Assembly (NCBI GenBank): GCA_963921425.1
Contig: OY992837.1
Span: forward strand, 8,653,896 to 8,717,895
Length of the DNA stretch: 64,000 nucleotides
Origin: Dryas octopetala
Taxonomy: Eukaryota > Streptophyta > Magnoliopsida > Rosales > Rosaceae
Direction: 5' to 3'
The translations under genes and the position numbers were made by a program. This document shows, piece after piece, positions 45,741 to 57,103 of the stretch. The notes under the pieces were generated by a model. That model was not told where the DNA came from, ran no database searches, and saw only the letters and a program-made list of their open reading frames with translations. Every line of letters starts with the position of its first letter. The first letter of the stretch is position 1.

Positions 45741-45757
45741 CGTTTGGTGTGGTTATG

Positions 45758-45769
45758 GCTCTGATACCA
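45758..45769 (-). other. Primer binding site, initiator tRNA-Met type
   Basis: On the minus strand tggtatcagagc directly follows the LTR end, complementary to the 3' end of plant initiator tRNA-Met. Confidence 0.92.
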
Positions 45770-46074
45770 TGATAAAGTTAACACTCAGCTGAAATCAAAC
45801 TTGATGGCTTGAAGTTTTGAATTGTATTAAGAATCTTGAGAAGTGTTCTGTACAATAGGCTGCGGCTTAACACACAGCAAACAGAATATGATCTTTATAT
45901 ATGAAGTAATACAAGAAAACCTAAAGAAGCTTTTGGTTTCACAGTTATCAATGAGATAAGAGACTAGTGGTCCTCGTTTAAGGTTGTCCCTTGGCTGATG
46001 TAGATCATCCATGATCTTGGTCAACTTGTTCTGTTGGTGTCACGTGACTAGCCTTGGAGAGATGTTGGTTATTA
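45770..46074 (-). repeat. 5' LTR of the copia element
   Basis: 305 bp, one base different from the other LTR, followed on the plus strand by the aagtt target duplication. Confidence 0.95.
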
Positions 46075-46079
46075 AAGTT

Positions 46080-46840
46080 AGGGTCTAGACTTTACATTTT
46101 AGATCTTGGCTGACCCGACCCTTCCTTAGAAATTCTAGCTGAAAAATATTGAAACTTGTTTCATATTGATAATGGGAAATACTAGTAGATTTTAAGTTTA
46201 AATTAATCCTATCTAAACCAAACTTATTTTTTAATTAATTAAAGAGATAAAAGGGCTTGGGCCCTCCTTTCCTAGGTTTACAGGCCTATTAATTAGTTGT
46301 GGTTTTTATCCTCTCTCTTACACTGCACTAATGATAAAAGAATATGATACCTAACTTTTTTTTGGCCATGGAACACGATACATAACTTGAAACTAAACTC
46401 TCTTATTAGTTCACTTGCGGTTCTCATACACACACACACACACACACACTCTCTCTCTCTCTCTCTCTCTCTTCTTAATTCCCATATTAATTAGCAGTTG
46501 CAGCGTTAATTCTTTGGTACATAAAAATGGAATATTTGAACAATTCGTTGATATCTTTGCATGTTTACTGAGTCATATATATTTTCCAAAGTCAGCGGCC
46601 GCGTTGGAACCTACGAGGATCTGCTTAATTAATTAAGGGGAATGTTTATATTGGTTGAAACATTCTTTTATATATATATGCTATACAGAAACCCAGCTCA
46701 TGGTCTTAAAAGTGAAAAAAATATAATCCAGTGGGTATATATGAGAATGAGATGGAGGTGAAAGTTGGACGCCTCGCCGCAACCACCTGCTGCACCACCG
46801 GCGTCAGACCTGAGGACTTTGACTAAACCATCATGTAAGT

Positions 46841-46886
<46 letters not shown>

Positions 46887-47690
46887 TGTGTGTGTGTGCG
46901 CGCGCGCACAGAAAGAGAATGGAAGAGGGAGAAAGGAAGGCCGGGGCGGTGGCAGGTAACAGGGAAGCGGGGGATCTGGAAGGAAGATGTAGGGGCTTTC
47001 TTTTATTTTTTAATTTTAATCTTTCTATGAGAATGAAATAATGTTGGTATATTTGGTAAATTATTAATATGGGCAGATGTGGAAAAAAGAAAGTTGAAAT
47101 TTTTGCTCATTAAAAGTTTAGTATTACGTGCATTCAAATGATACATGCCAGATAAAAAGAAAAAAAAAAAAGATAAATGAAGAAGGTGGATAGCATTCCC
47201 TATTAATTACTTCTTTCATTAATTTGATTTGCAAGTTCCGATTTCACATAAAACAATCCTTCCTTGCCTGACTAGCTTTGAACTTGATTAATTATTGGTG
47301 TCACCCTTCTCTGCCATTGTCAACCCTGATATGTATGCGATATTAAATATACAAAAGCACTTTAAAATTAATTAGTGAGCAAATTAATAAAAAACTAACT
47401 ATCCTTGTAAGACTACCATATAATTCAGTCTCATTTGAATATTGTTATCGAAAACATCATTCGTCCAATTATATGATAACCGACTTCCAATTTAATTAAT
47501 TTTATATAAATGATATCTTAAAGTTATTTGAGAAATGGGTTTGACAATAAATTTCTTAAATAACTAGAGTGTCACTTAAGGGAAATTATATAATTATTAG
47601 TCAGAATTCCATTAATTAATTTGCTTGTTCACATAGAAAAATCCGAGAATTGTTATAGCCACCTAGCCCTACCTTTGATATAACCTCCCT
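46080..47690. other. Intergenic region upstream of the NHL gene at 47797
   Basis: It holds a CA/CT compound microsatellite (46427-46473) and a GA/GT/GC compound microsatellite (46843-46910). A block at 46586-46630 resembles the upstream region of the NHL gene at 53042 (gtcagc, ttggaa-ctac, atctgctt). No gene is seen. Confidence 0.6.
46843..46910. repeat. Compound microsatellite (GA)n(GT)n(GC)n
   Basis: A run of GA, then TG, then CG dinucleotides without interruption. Confidence 0.9.
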
Positions 47691-47796
47691 TTGAGTTATA
47701 TTATATATGGACTATTCATCACAGGCAATAGAACTCAAATCTTTCAATCACACCATCACTTAATTTCTTTCTTGGTTTTTCTCCGGTTAATTAGCC

Positions 47797-48429
47797 ATGT
47801 CTGGAAAGCTTGGCTCCTGCTTCTGGGCCTGCTTCTGGCTACTCTTCTGCAGCTTCTTCAGCTTCTTCATAGCCTACCTCATATTCTGGCTCATCTTTCT
47901 TCCCCAAGACCCCAAATTCACCGTCACCGACGCCTCTCTCACCCAATTCAACTTCAACACCACCAACAACACCCTCTCCTACAACCTCGCCCTCAACCTC
48001 ACCATCCGAAACCCCAACAAAAAGGTCGGCATATACTACCGTGGCATGCAAGTCATTGCCAACTACAGAAAGAAGAGGTTCGCTGCGCTGACTTTGACCA
48101 ATTCCACACTACCATTTTACCAAGGCCACAAGAACACCACCGTTTTGCATCACCTACTTCTTCAAGGGCAAGAAATATTTGTGGGGTTTGGGAAACGTGA
48201 GATTTCCATGTTTAACTCGGAGACTGCAGCCGGGGTTTACAGTATTGATGTGAAGATCGGGATTCGGATAACAGCCAGGTTCGGCAAGCTCAAGACAAGG
48301 AATTTCCAGCAGGACTCAGGCAAGATCGACTGCAAGCTCAAGGTTCCTTTGGCTTTGACTAGTAGGAGTAGTTTCAAGAGTACCGGCTGTGGTAATGTTT
48401 ATATCTTTACAGATCCTAATGCTGGTTAA
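47797..48429 (+). CDS. NHL (NDR1/HIN1-like) LEA_2 membrane protein, 210 aa
   Basis: Single exon. A short N-terminus leads into a Phe/Trp-rich transmembrane segment (about residues 8-35), then FLPQDPKFTVTDASLTQFNF and the LEA_2 core with IRNPNKK, YYRGMQVIANY, PFYQGHKNTT and FNSETAAGVYSID. The C-terminus ends shortly after STGCG. Asn-X-Thr sites (TTNNT, NTT) in the probable extracellular part suggest glycosylation. It lies first after the copia insertion and is closest in sequence to the copy at 53042. A TATA-like ttatattatatat lies about 95 bp upstream. The role is inferred from the family: membrane-associated stress or defence response. Confidence 0.93.
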   Translation: MSGKLGSCFWACFWLLFCSFFSFFIAYLIFWLIFLPQDPKFTVTDASLTQFNFNTTNNTLSYNLALNLTIRNPNKKVGIYYRGMQVIANYRKKRFAALTLTNSTLPFYQGHKNTTVLHHLLLQGQEIFVGFGKREISMFNSETAAGVYSIDVKIGIRITARFGKLKTRNFQQDSGKIDCKLKVPLALTSRSSFKSTGCGNVYIFTDPNAG

Positions 48430-49206
48430 AACTTAAAAGTAGAGTTAATTTATAATGCATACAAACTACTGTACGTACGTATACGTTTCCTGATAAATAA
48501 CTCTGTTGCTCTGCCCAACAGGCCAATCATGCATGGTAGTTTTGACTTTTGAATAATACATTTCTACTTGTTCCTTTTGAATCCAATATCACATAATGTG
48601 CTGCTCCGGCTTCCTCTTTGTCTATATATGGGTGCATTGGAAATTAATATTTAGTTAATAATTGTGATCGTAATGTAATAAAAAAACTAAGAACAAAAAA
48701 GATATATTATGTCAAATTAATAAATTGATGACACGTAAGAAAATTGATATTAAAAAGTATAAAAAATAAGTTAGAGCAATAAGTATTTTCCTAATAATTT
48801 ACATATAGATATTTTATGAAATCTCCTATATATCTTTATATTATTGGAGCGCATCATTCACTATATAGTTGCACAAACTCAACAAATGAAACGACGAACT
48901 CTCCAAGCTAGAATTGTAATGTTAATTATAGACTCCATCGAGAGTCAAACTAAAAGTCAAAGTGATTTGACGATTCTTAAAATTACACACAAACTAAAAT
49001 GGGATCCTTCAAAAATACACATATGGTACGTGTATTTACTAACTATACCCGTTTATGCTAATTATATATACCATAATTTGAAATGCACCATGTCCATCAC
49101 TTCTACGTTACCCTACTCCCTCTTTTTCTATACGCTTAATACCTTCCATTTTTTATTTACTACATATATACATTCAAAACCCTCTCTCTCTCTCTCCATC
49201 AACGAA
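48430..49206. other. 3' flank and intergenic DNA
   Basis: AT-rich sequence, with a promoter-like block at 49060-49110 (aaatgcaccatgtcca) shared with the gene at 25818. No intact gene is seen. Confidence 0.55.
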
Positions 49207-50253
49207 ATGGGGCAATGCTGTTGCTGTTGCTGTTGCTTCATCATTGTCACCGTACTCGTTGTCCTCAGCCAGTGGCGGATCTAGAAATTAAGTATTATGG
49301 GGGCAAGATTAAGAGCTCAAGAATATTTGTTTGTGTAAATGTGTAATTGTGCATTTGTGTTGTGAGCAGGGGTTTTGGTCTGTGCATAGCAGCGTAAGGG
49401 CAGGGGTTCAAGTTTTGTAGTTTGTTTAATTTACTTGCCAAAACGACGTCGTTTTGGCAAGTTTTGAATTAAAAAAAAAGCTGATGCATCTCACGTGCTA
49501 CAAACTCAGCCCTTCTCCTTCCTCTGTTCTGCTGTTCAGACTGGTTTGCTACATCTGCACCTCTGGTTCTTCCTATTCTTGCCCCTGCCAGCCATGGCTG
49601 CCACCAAGAGTCTTGGTTAATTCATGGGGGCAAGAATTTTTATCAAGCCAAGCATTTCTGGGTTCATGGGGTCAAGTGACCCCATTGACCCCACTGTAAA
49701 TCCGCCCCTGTCCTCAGCGCCACCCTTGAGTTCGTGCCCTATCAATTCAGCCCCCACCACTCGTTCAGCTACCAGGTGACCGACGCGGCGCTGACCCATT
49801 TTAAGTTGGCCACCGAACAAATGGGTCAAACCATACCACTCGTTCACCACTCGAGTAGATTACAATCTCGTCGTCAACATAACCATAGACAACCCTAACA
49901 AATGTTCCGACTTCCACTACAAACAATTCGAAGCCGTTGCCTCTTACAACAACCAGGAATTTAGTAAATTTACGTTCAACCCCTTTAGCGTAGGGCACAA
50001 GGATTATGATGCATTGCAGGCATTGTTCAAGGGCAAGATGCCAGTGGCGCCTCTCGCCGGCGATGAGGTTTCCAAGTTTCCAAATGCTACGGCTTTCGAT
50101 ATCGTTTTGAAATTCTATATGACGTATTGGACAAAGTTTCTGTCCAAAAGCTGAGTTACAGACCCAGATGATGGAATGCCGTTTGAAGGTTCCGTTGAGT
50201 TCCAACGGACAATCGGCTGAAAAATTTGAGCCTACCAACTACAAAAAGGTCTG
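49207..50253 (+). pseudogene. NHL pseudogene interrupted by a hAT MITE
   Basis: The ATG at 49207 opens MGQCC followed by a Cys run and a Val/Leu membrane segment. After the MITE the frame resumes with LEFVPYQFSP and VTDAALTHFKLA. A frameshift near 49825 precedes DYNLVVNITIDNPNK, and a stop and another shift near 50150 precede the last block, LKVPLSSNGQ ... NYKKV. The tail matches the gene at 25818 more than the other copies. Even without the MITE the frame would be broken. Confidence 0.85.
49270..49710. mobile_element. hAT-family MITE (441 bp) in the NHL pseudogene
   Basis: It starts cagtggcggatcta and ends in the inverted form tgtaaatccgcccctg, flanked by a perfect 8-bp duplication tcctcagc (49262-49269 and 49711-49718). 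No transposase is present. Confidence 0.9.
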
Positions 50254-50533
50254 ATCGTTAGATATATAACTAGTTTCATCATGTTTAGTTTACGTAAGTT
50301 GGTATACTTAATTTAATTTGTAGGATATCAGTACACATTGTTCAATTATGTCAATGATTTCTTTTGTTTTTTTCTCCTTTTTATTAATTGGTTACTTATC
50401 AAATTTCAGTGTTCTTCCAGTTTATTCATTTGTATATACCCATTTTTATAGTTTTTCAGAATGCCTAAGAACTCGGAACTAGAACAAAGATAGAGTAATA
50501 ATTAGGTGGACCACATTTTTCCTGTAATCTCTT

Positions 50534-50572
<39 letters not shown>

Positions 50573-52180
50573 TGATACGTTCCATTGCATGTCCATAAAG
50601 ATACAAATCCATAAAGATCGACATCCACTATAGCCGGTAATCTAGTTAATTGAGTATTATTGGGTTAATTATAGATACCAGTATACCACCCCAAATTATA
50701 TCATGTTTGACACTTTACTCCATTAAAATTGTTCACACTTTACCCTCCAAACTTAATTTTGTTATACACTTTACCCTTAAACAGCACCATGTGGCCTTCT
50801 ATCTGAGGGTATTATCATATTAATCATCAATTAAAGTCGAAAATGAGAAGACGAAATTGGCATCATGGTGTGTTAATTCCTAGCCACCTCATGTGGCTAT
50901 ATATAGAGAGATATTGGCTTCACTTAAGTGTATCCCAATTTGGACTTAATTCTATTGGGATATATGTTCATATATGGTGACTTGAGAGCAAAGGGGTGTA
51001 AAGTATACTTTCAAAGTTTTGAAAAGAGGGTGTATAATGGGTATTCAGTTGAATACGAGTTTTTTTTTTTTATTTGGCGGGAAAGGGATCAAATATGGGT
51101 GCAAGCGACAATTCTACGACCCTTCTAATTAGCCTACCTTATCAACCACCAATCAAATATATACGAGTTTGAGTTAGGGAATAACTCTTGAGAAAAAAAT
51201 TTTGTACACATTTATTTTTCGCTCTCATTATTAAGTGATCAAAATATTCTCATAGACAAAAATTTTGCACTCTATCGTTATAATTTGTCATGATGAAGGG
51301 GTTTATTCACAAGAGAAATGCTAGCTACTTTTTTTTTTTTTTTTCCATTCTTACTTTATAGTGTAGACTCATAATAGTAACGGTTATTTATTAGATCATC
51401 ATTTAATTAAAGATCTTCTCTACAAAAATAATCAACCCAATAAAAAATTATTTAATTATATAATTATTATTTGATTTTGAAAAGGTAATCTAAAAAATAA
51501 ATTGTTCTAATCATAAGACAACGTACGCTACAAAATAAGAATGACAAAAAAGAAGATAGAATTAAATAGAAGGCAAAAGAAAAAGGTAAGCAATATATAT
51601 TCCTTTATTCACAATAATTTGAGCACAGCTCCGAAACTCATCAGGCTTTTTTTTTTTTTTTTCAAGTTGTCCCAATGAATTTAGTACCGGCTCATGCATG
51701 TTATGCCCTAGTTAAAGGAGGTGAGCAAAACTGCTCTCTTAATTGGAGGACATCAAGCGTGTGGTATACTGGTATATATAGTTATAAAATCAAAAAATAC
51801 TTATTTCGGTGGATATATATAATCTTTATTTAATTCCTATAGCTGACTTGCGGTTTACTCTCCCCTGACACATTGATCTTATTAAAATTTTATTGATAAA
51901 AGAATTAGTCAACATTAATGGCATGGGTATACAAATTTCAGAAGACTCGAGCATGATATACCTTTTTTTTTTTTTTTTTGTCAAAAAGCATGTACCATGT
52001 TTCAATTAGTAATATTGGAGATACCACATTTTATCTAGTTAATCTCACCTCAATTAGATAAGTGATACAAAATATGGAATAAAATTGTACCACAAATAAT
52101 TTCCATCATATTTCAATATTGTCTATATCTTTATTTGTCTGTTCTTACTGAAAATCTAGTCACCAAATCAATATATCATG
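50254..52180. other. Intergenic, AT-rich
   Basis: A TA microsatellite (50536-50571) and several T runs (near 51330, 51645, 51964) are present. No gene or typed element is recognised. Confidence 0.55.
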
Positions 52181-53041
52181 CCAAGGTCAGCGAGTTGGAA
52201 GCTACCAGGAACTGCTTCCTTCAATGACTTTGCAAGTTTGCTCATAACAGACAAAACACTCATTTTCTTGATCATGCATATACGAAAATCTTCTCATAAC
52301 AGACAATCTGTGAATGTGGACGGATTGACTTAGATTGTTTTTTGTCTTTGTATCATTTTGATTACAGTTTAATAATTAAGCATTTTATATTGTCAAATTT
52401 TTTGATAAGAGAAATACTATATAAATACTTTGAAACTTGGAGACTCGATCCAATCACACATGCTAAGTTGATTCTTGTACATCTAAAATACACACACACA
52501 CAGCCAAACAAATAAGTTGTTCAATGTATGGTTATTCCATAAGCACGATAAACACAAGTTACTGACCTGATGATGCCATGGTGATTGCAGGGGATAGCCA
52601 GCAACCAAGATGCACGCCAAGTGCTTGTCTGTTAGTCTGAGTGCACCAGTCTTCCAACCAACACAGTCCTTGAAAAGCTTCACACGAGAGGGGCAGTGAT
52701 CTAGATGCTTGGTCAGTCTGTGTGGTCAGGGACCTGTGCTATATATAGGGTCTTGATTTCGAGTGTCCTCCCACTAAGGTAACTCTTATCAATCCTAGTT
52801 AGACTCCTATATAAAGACTTGCTTATGATTATGTCCAGCTGTTAGCTAGTAGCATAAACAACTAAGTAATCCTAGTTCATATAGGTTTAGGATATCTAAT
52901 GAATTATGAACTAGTTCTGTATTGGTGTGAACTCCTGTTACTTGCTTCTCAAGTTTAGCATTTAGTTGATTATCCAAATAGGACAATACCAAAGTCCATA
53001 AGGATCTTACAATCACACCATTTCTTGCTTCTTTCTCAGCC
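52181..53041 (+). promoter_or_regulatory. Upstream region of the NHL gene at 53042, with an insertion-like stretch
   Basis: The shared array motif ccttcaatgactttgcaag is at about 52218, unusually far (about 820 bp) from the ATG. A CA run (52490-52502) and an unassigned stretch at about 52500-53000 with a TATA-like ctatataaag (52807) lie between. The stretch could be a solo LTR, but I could not define its ends. Confidence 0.35.
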
Positions 53042-53692
53042 ATGATCGGAAGGCGAGTGTTCCGCTGTAACGGCCTCTGCTGCTTCTGCATATTATACAA
53101 CACCATCTTCTGGTTCGTCATAGCCTGCTTCATATTCTGGCTCATCTTCCTTCCCCAAGAGCCCAAGTTCACAGTCACCAATGCCTCTCTCACCCAATTC
53201 AACTTCAACACCACCAACGCCACTCTCTCCTACAACCTCACCCTCAACCTCACCATCCGAAACCCCAACAAAAGGATTGGCATATACTACCGTCGCATCC
53301 AAGTCATTGGCAACTACAGAAAGAAGAGGTTTGCTCTGGTGACCCTGACAAATTCGACACCGTTTTACCAGGGCCACAAGAACACCACAGTTTTGCACCA
53401 AGTGCTTGTTCAAGGGCAGCAATTGGTGAGGTTCGGGGAACGTGAGGTTTCGCAGTTTAACTCAGAGACTGCTGCCGGGGTTTATAGTATTGATGTGCAG
53501 CTTGCTCTTCGGATAAGAGCCAGGTATGGCAAGTTCAGGACAAGCAATTACAAGCCATATCGCAAGAGCGACTGCAAGCTCAAGGTTTCGTTGACTGCTT
53601 CCAATGGAACATCTGCAAGTAGTAGTGGTTTCAGGAGTACCAAGTGCGGGAGTGCTTATCTGTTTTCAGATCCAGATGCTACGTACACCTGA
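53042..53692 (+). CDS. NHL (NDR1/HIN1-like) LEA_2 membrane protein, 216 aa
   Basis: Single exon. The basic, Cys-rich N-terminus (MIGRRVFRCNGLCC) could be acylated or anchor at the cytosolic face. The membrane segment covers about residues 14-38, then FLPQEPKFTVTNASLTQFNF and the LEA_2 core with NPNKRIGIYYRRIQVIGNY, PFYQGHKNTT, FGEREVSQFN and AAGVYSID. The C-terminus continues after STKCG with LFSDPDA. Several NxT/S sites lie in the domain. Closest to the copies at 47797 and 57188. Family role: plasma-membrane protein in defence and stress responses; the specific partner is unknown. Confidence 0.93.
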   Translation: MIGRRVFRCNGLCCFCILYNTIFWFVIACFIFWLIFLPQEPKFTVTNASLTQFNFNTTNATLSYNLTLNLTIRNPNKRIGIYYRRIQVIGNYRKKRFALVTLTNSTPFYQGHKNTTVLHQVLVQGQQLVRFGEREVSQFNSETAAGVYSIDVQLALRIRARYGKFRTSNYKPYRKSDCKLKVSLTASNGTSASSSGFRSTKCGSAYLFSDPDATYT

Positions 53693-54127
53693 ATAACTCT
53701 GTTTTCCTTTTTTGTTATACCCTAATTGTCGAAGTGATGATATCATATGTGTGGCTAATATACTTGTGTATTGTGCTTTGATTGTTATGAAACATTAATA
53801 TAATTTTCATACAAGGAAATTAATGTTATTAGTTGCTTGTAATTGCAATCTCATACACTCACTATTAGTTGCTTGTCACAAAAGAAAGATAACATTAAAA
53901 TTAAGTGATCATGTCAAGCTTTTTATGGAGGAATTAATTATATATCTTTTTTTTTCAAAGAGGAATTATATATTTTTCAATCTAGGTGTTTGCATTCATT
54001 CATAAACCACTTAAGCCATGTTTACATTCTAGCTCTACTGTATAGTCTTATTTTTTAATTTTAAATTAAATCCCTATTAGTTCAGAACCTGATATTCCGG
54101 TAAAAATCTGAAATCTTAGTTTTGCCT

Positions 54128-54205
54128 AACAACTTGTAACTCTAATGATAAAGAATATTTACCTCCAACTCTTAGACAAAATTCGAACCTTTCGAGCCCC
54201 ATTAG
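54128..54205 (+). mobile_element. Possible SINE relic
   Basis: ttgtaactctaatgataaag resembles a box A region and aaaattcgaacc a box B. The layout parallels the element at 56636. No target duplication is seen. Confidence 0.25.
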
Positions 54206-54412
54206 CCCCATTAGCCTCTTTTCGAGCCCCATTGGAAACTACAAGGAACTACTTCCATTCAATAACTTCGGAAGTTCCCCCTGACCAAAAAAAAAAAGAC
54301 TTTGGAAGTTCCCCTCTTAACTTTTCAATATAGAAAAGCCAAAACCCAACCTTGGCGTGTAATATACCTTTCTATTCAGTAGAATGCATCATTTCTTGAT
54401 TTTTTCACAGTA

Positions 54413-55021
54413 AGGCGTGGCTGCTGCGCCTGCAGCTTGTGCCTCTTCTGCAACACATTCCTCTGCTTCTTCCTCTGCTTCTTCGTACTCTTGATCATCT
54501 TCCTTCCCCAAGAGCTCAAATTCCATGTCACCAAGGCTTCTCTCACCCATTTCAATTTCACAAACACAAACAACAACACCCTCTACTACAATCTTTCGCT
54601 TGACCTCACCATCCGAAACCCCAACAAAAAGGTCGAAATATACTACCAAAGCATCCAAGTCATTGCCAACTATAGAAACAAGAGGTTTGCTGTGGTGACT
54701 TTGAATTCGACACCATTTAGCCAAGGCCACAAGAATACAACCATTTTGCATCCAGTTATTCTTCAAGGGCAGCAGTTGGTGGTGTTCGCAGAACGTGATG
54801 TCTTTGAGTTTAACTCAGAAACTGTTGCTGGCATTTACAGTATTGATGTGCAGCTTGCTCTTCGGGCAAGAGCCAGCTGGTCGGGCAAGTACAAGACAGC
54901 CTATTACATGCCGGCAGACAGCAACATCAACTGCAATCTCAAGGTTCCTCTGAGTTTTAATGAAGCATCTGCGAATTGTTTCAACACTACAAAGTGCCGG
55001 AATGTTTATATATATCCTTAA
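54413..55021 (+). pseudogene. NHL copy that has lost its ATG
   Basis: The coding frame is open from 54383 to the stop at 55021 and carries the complete family core: LPQELKFHVTKASLTHFNF, IRNPNKKVEIYYQSIQVIANY, HKNTTILHP, FNSETVAGIYSID. Compared with the copy at 57188, the bases covering the initiation codon (gatgtctgc) are missing: cacag joins directly to taaggcgtggctgc. No in-frame ATG precedes the LEA_2 domain and a stop lies at 54380. The promoter is like that of the 57188 gene (taatatacctttctattcag). It is either a young pseudogene or uses a non-AUG start; the intact frame favours recent loss. Confidence 0.8.
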
Positions 55022-55024
55022 CAA

Positions 55025-55845
55025 GTTGAAAGTTTGATAATGGAGCTTAACAGAGTGCTTTGTTTCTTGATTTATGGCATAGGGTCTTTTTTTTTTGGGT
55101 ACATTAGATGGACCCTACTATCGTCTATCCTAATCATAACCACTCCAGGAGATTTGCATAAAGACTTTAACATAGTCATGCAAAGAAATCAATCAAAATA
55201 CAAACTAATTTTGAGAAATCAAACTTCAACCTAAAGTTGAGAGATAATTGAACAATTCTACTTTGTCCTACTATTTTTTTTTTTTTTTTTCCCAATTTTC
55301 ATTCCTAACTGACATGACATTCTCAAATTGGATTCTACTAAATTGTTGTTTCTTAATGCATTGATATTGGAGAAATTTGAAAAACTACCAACAATTTGTT
55401 CCATTATAAGACTTTTAGCCTTTTTTTTTTAGAATTTAGAAATCTAATCATCAAGTAGTACCCGAGCTCCTATCGAGAAGTGCTCAAACTCACCTCGAGT
55501 AATGCTCATGGGGATTTCGAACATTTTTCGATGGGAATTTGAGCGTTAAATTTCTAAATTCTAACAAAAATGTTTAAAAGTCTTTAATGAAAATAAAAAA
55601 ATGTTAGGGAAAAAAATTTCAAAATTTTCCGTGCATATGTCCATTTAGGTAGGGAAAAAAACATCAAGAACCAGAGTTGGGACAAGTAGTATTTTCTTAC
55701 ACTTTACTACCACATTTAATGAGAATTTACCCCACACTCCAACTCCAGGTCGAAATTCAAACTTCTTGAGCCCTCTCCCTTTGCCCTCCTTTGTACGAAA
55801 AAATAAAATCCCTTCATCACTTGGTCCTTTGTTAGTTTTTTTTTT
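55025..55845. other. Intergenic region
   Basis: AT-rich with T runs near 55271 and 55425. No gene is recognised. Confidence 0.55.
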
Positions 55846-55849
55846 TTTT

Positions 55850-56598
55850 GGCATAAATTCAATTTAGACACATAATTATATATGCTATTTCAACGGGATC
55901 CACGAACTTTCAAATATTTCAAATATACACTTGATTTATTATGTAAATTGAAAAATGAAATTTCATTCATCAATTTATTGAGAGATCAGTTAAATGTCAG
56001 CTTGCTTTTTGCTAACGGGGATTAATTGGCGACTTGGCACCAACTCATCATACATTTCCCGCCAAATGAGCAACACATGTCCACTTGACACGAGCCCACA
56101 CACCCATCACCTCTTTCCCGCTCGTCGAACGCTCTCCTGACTATTTAGTCTCCAAAAAACATCACGTTTTCCCCCAAATTCGAATATAAATCTCTCATTT
56201 GTGTTCAACGAGCGAGAAAGAGATGATAAGTTTGTGGACCCGTGTCAGGGGTTAGGTGGACCTGTGTCGCTCATTTGGCAAGAAATGAGCGACACGGGTC
56301 CACCTAACTCCTGACACGGGCCCACAAACTCTCTCTCTCTATTATTATTAAATTGTGAGCCCATGTCGCTCATTTGGCGGGAAATGTTTGCTGAGATAGC
56401 GCCACGTTGCCAATTAATCCCGGTCAGCAAAAGCCAAGCTGTCATTTAACTGATCTCTCAACGCATCAATGGACAGAAATTCATTTTTCAATTTAGATAA
56501 TAGATCGGGTGTATATTTGAAATATTTTAAAGTTCATGGACCCCGTTGAAATAGCTTATATAGTTATATGTCTAAATTGAATTTATGCCTTTTTTTTT
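55850..56598. mobile_element. Long-TIR non-autonomous element, possibly MULE-derived (about 750 bp)
   Basis: The left end ggcataaattcaatttagac is inverted at the right end (gtctaaattgaatttatgcc), and the arms stay alignable for about 190 bp. Both flanks are T runs of at least nine, consistent with a 9-bp T duplication. The centre contains a second, nested palindrome (56235-56328). Long arms and a possible 9-bp duplication favour Mutator-like origin; this is an inference. Confidence 0.65.
56235..56328. repeat. Nested palindrome inside the long-TIR element
   Basis: ggacccgtgtcaggggttag, ggtggacctgtgtcgctc and their complements form a hairpin centred near 56281. Confidence 0.85.
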
Positions 56599-56635
56599 TT
56601 TTTTTTTGAGAAACCCCTCTTTAATTCTTTATTGA

Positions 56636-56737
56636 AGGCTTGTAGTTCTAATGGTTAAGAGCATCTCCTACACTTAAGGTCCTCAATTCGAATCTCATCT
56701 CTCCCAAATCATTTGATAAAAGATAAAAAAACAAATC
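56636..56737 (+). mobile_element. tRNA-derived SINE-like sequence
   Basis: ttctaatggttaagagcatc resembles box A, and cctcaattcgaatctc contains a good box B core. An A-rich tail follows. No clear target duplication was found. Confidence 0.45.
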
Positions 56738-57103
56738 AAGTTATTTTTTTTCAACCAAATTGCAGCCCTAATACTTAAAAAACCTTTGCCATGCATCCTT
56801 CATCGACTCCTTGGTCCTTAAAGTTGTCGTTACTCCTTAGTCCTCAATCTCTCAACCCTTTCATCCACCATTTAAACTTTCACCAAAAGTCAAGGGGTTA
56901 ACAACTACAGCAACTACCAATTCATTAACTTTGGAAGCTCCACCAGACCAAGAAAAACCTTGGAAGTTCCCCTTGGATTTTTCACAAAACACTACTTAGT
57001 TTGGCATTTACATTGGAACTTTTTAGCATGGCCTTTGATCACCTATCAATATTCCTCTGCATTCGATTAACTAGGAGTTAAACCCTAAACCCACCGTATG
57101 TGT

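Larger units (their letters stand above)
30420..46074 (-). mobile_element. Ty1/copia retrotransposon (about 5.0 kb) split by a CACTA element
   Basis: Two 305-bp LTRs (30420-30724 and 45770-46074) differ at one base and are flanked by the 5-bp duplication aagtt (30415-30419, 46075-46079). On the minus strand the order is LTR, PBS, gag, protease, integrase, RT, RNase H, polypurine tract, LTR; integrase before RT defines the copia type. Removing the CACTA insertion leaves about 5025 bp, a size typical of Ale/Retrofit-like elements. The pol frame has two in-frame stops and one frameshift besides the insertion, so the copy cannot encode its own proteins. Confidence 0.95.
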
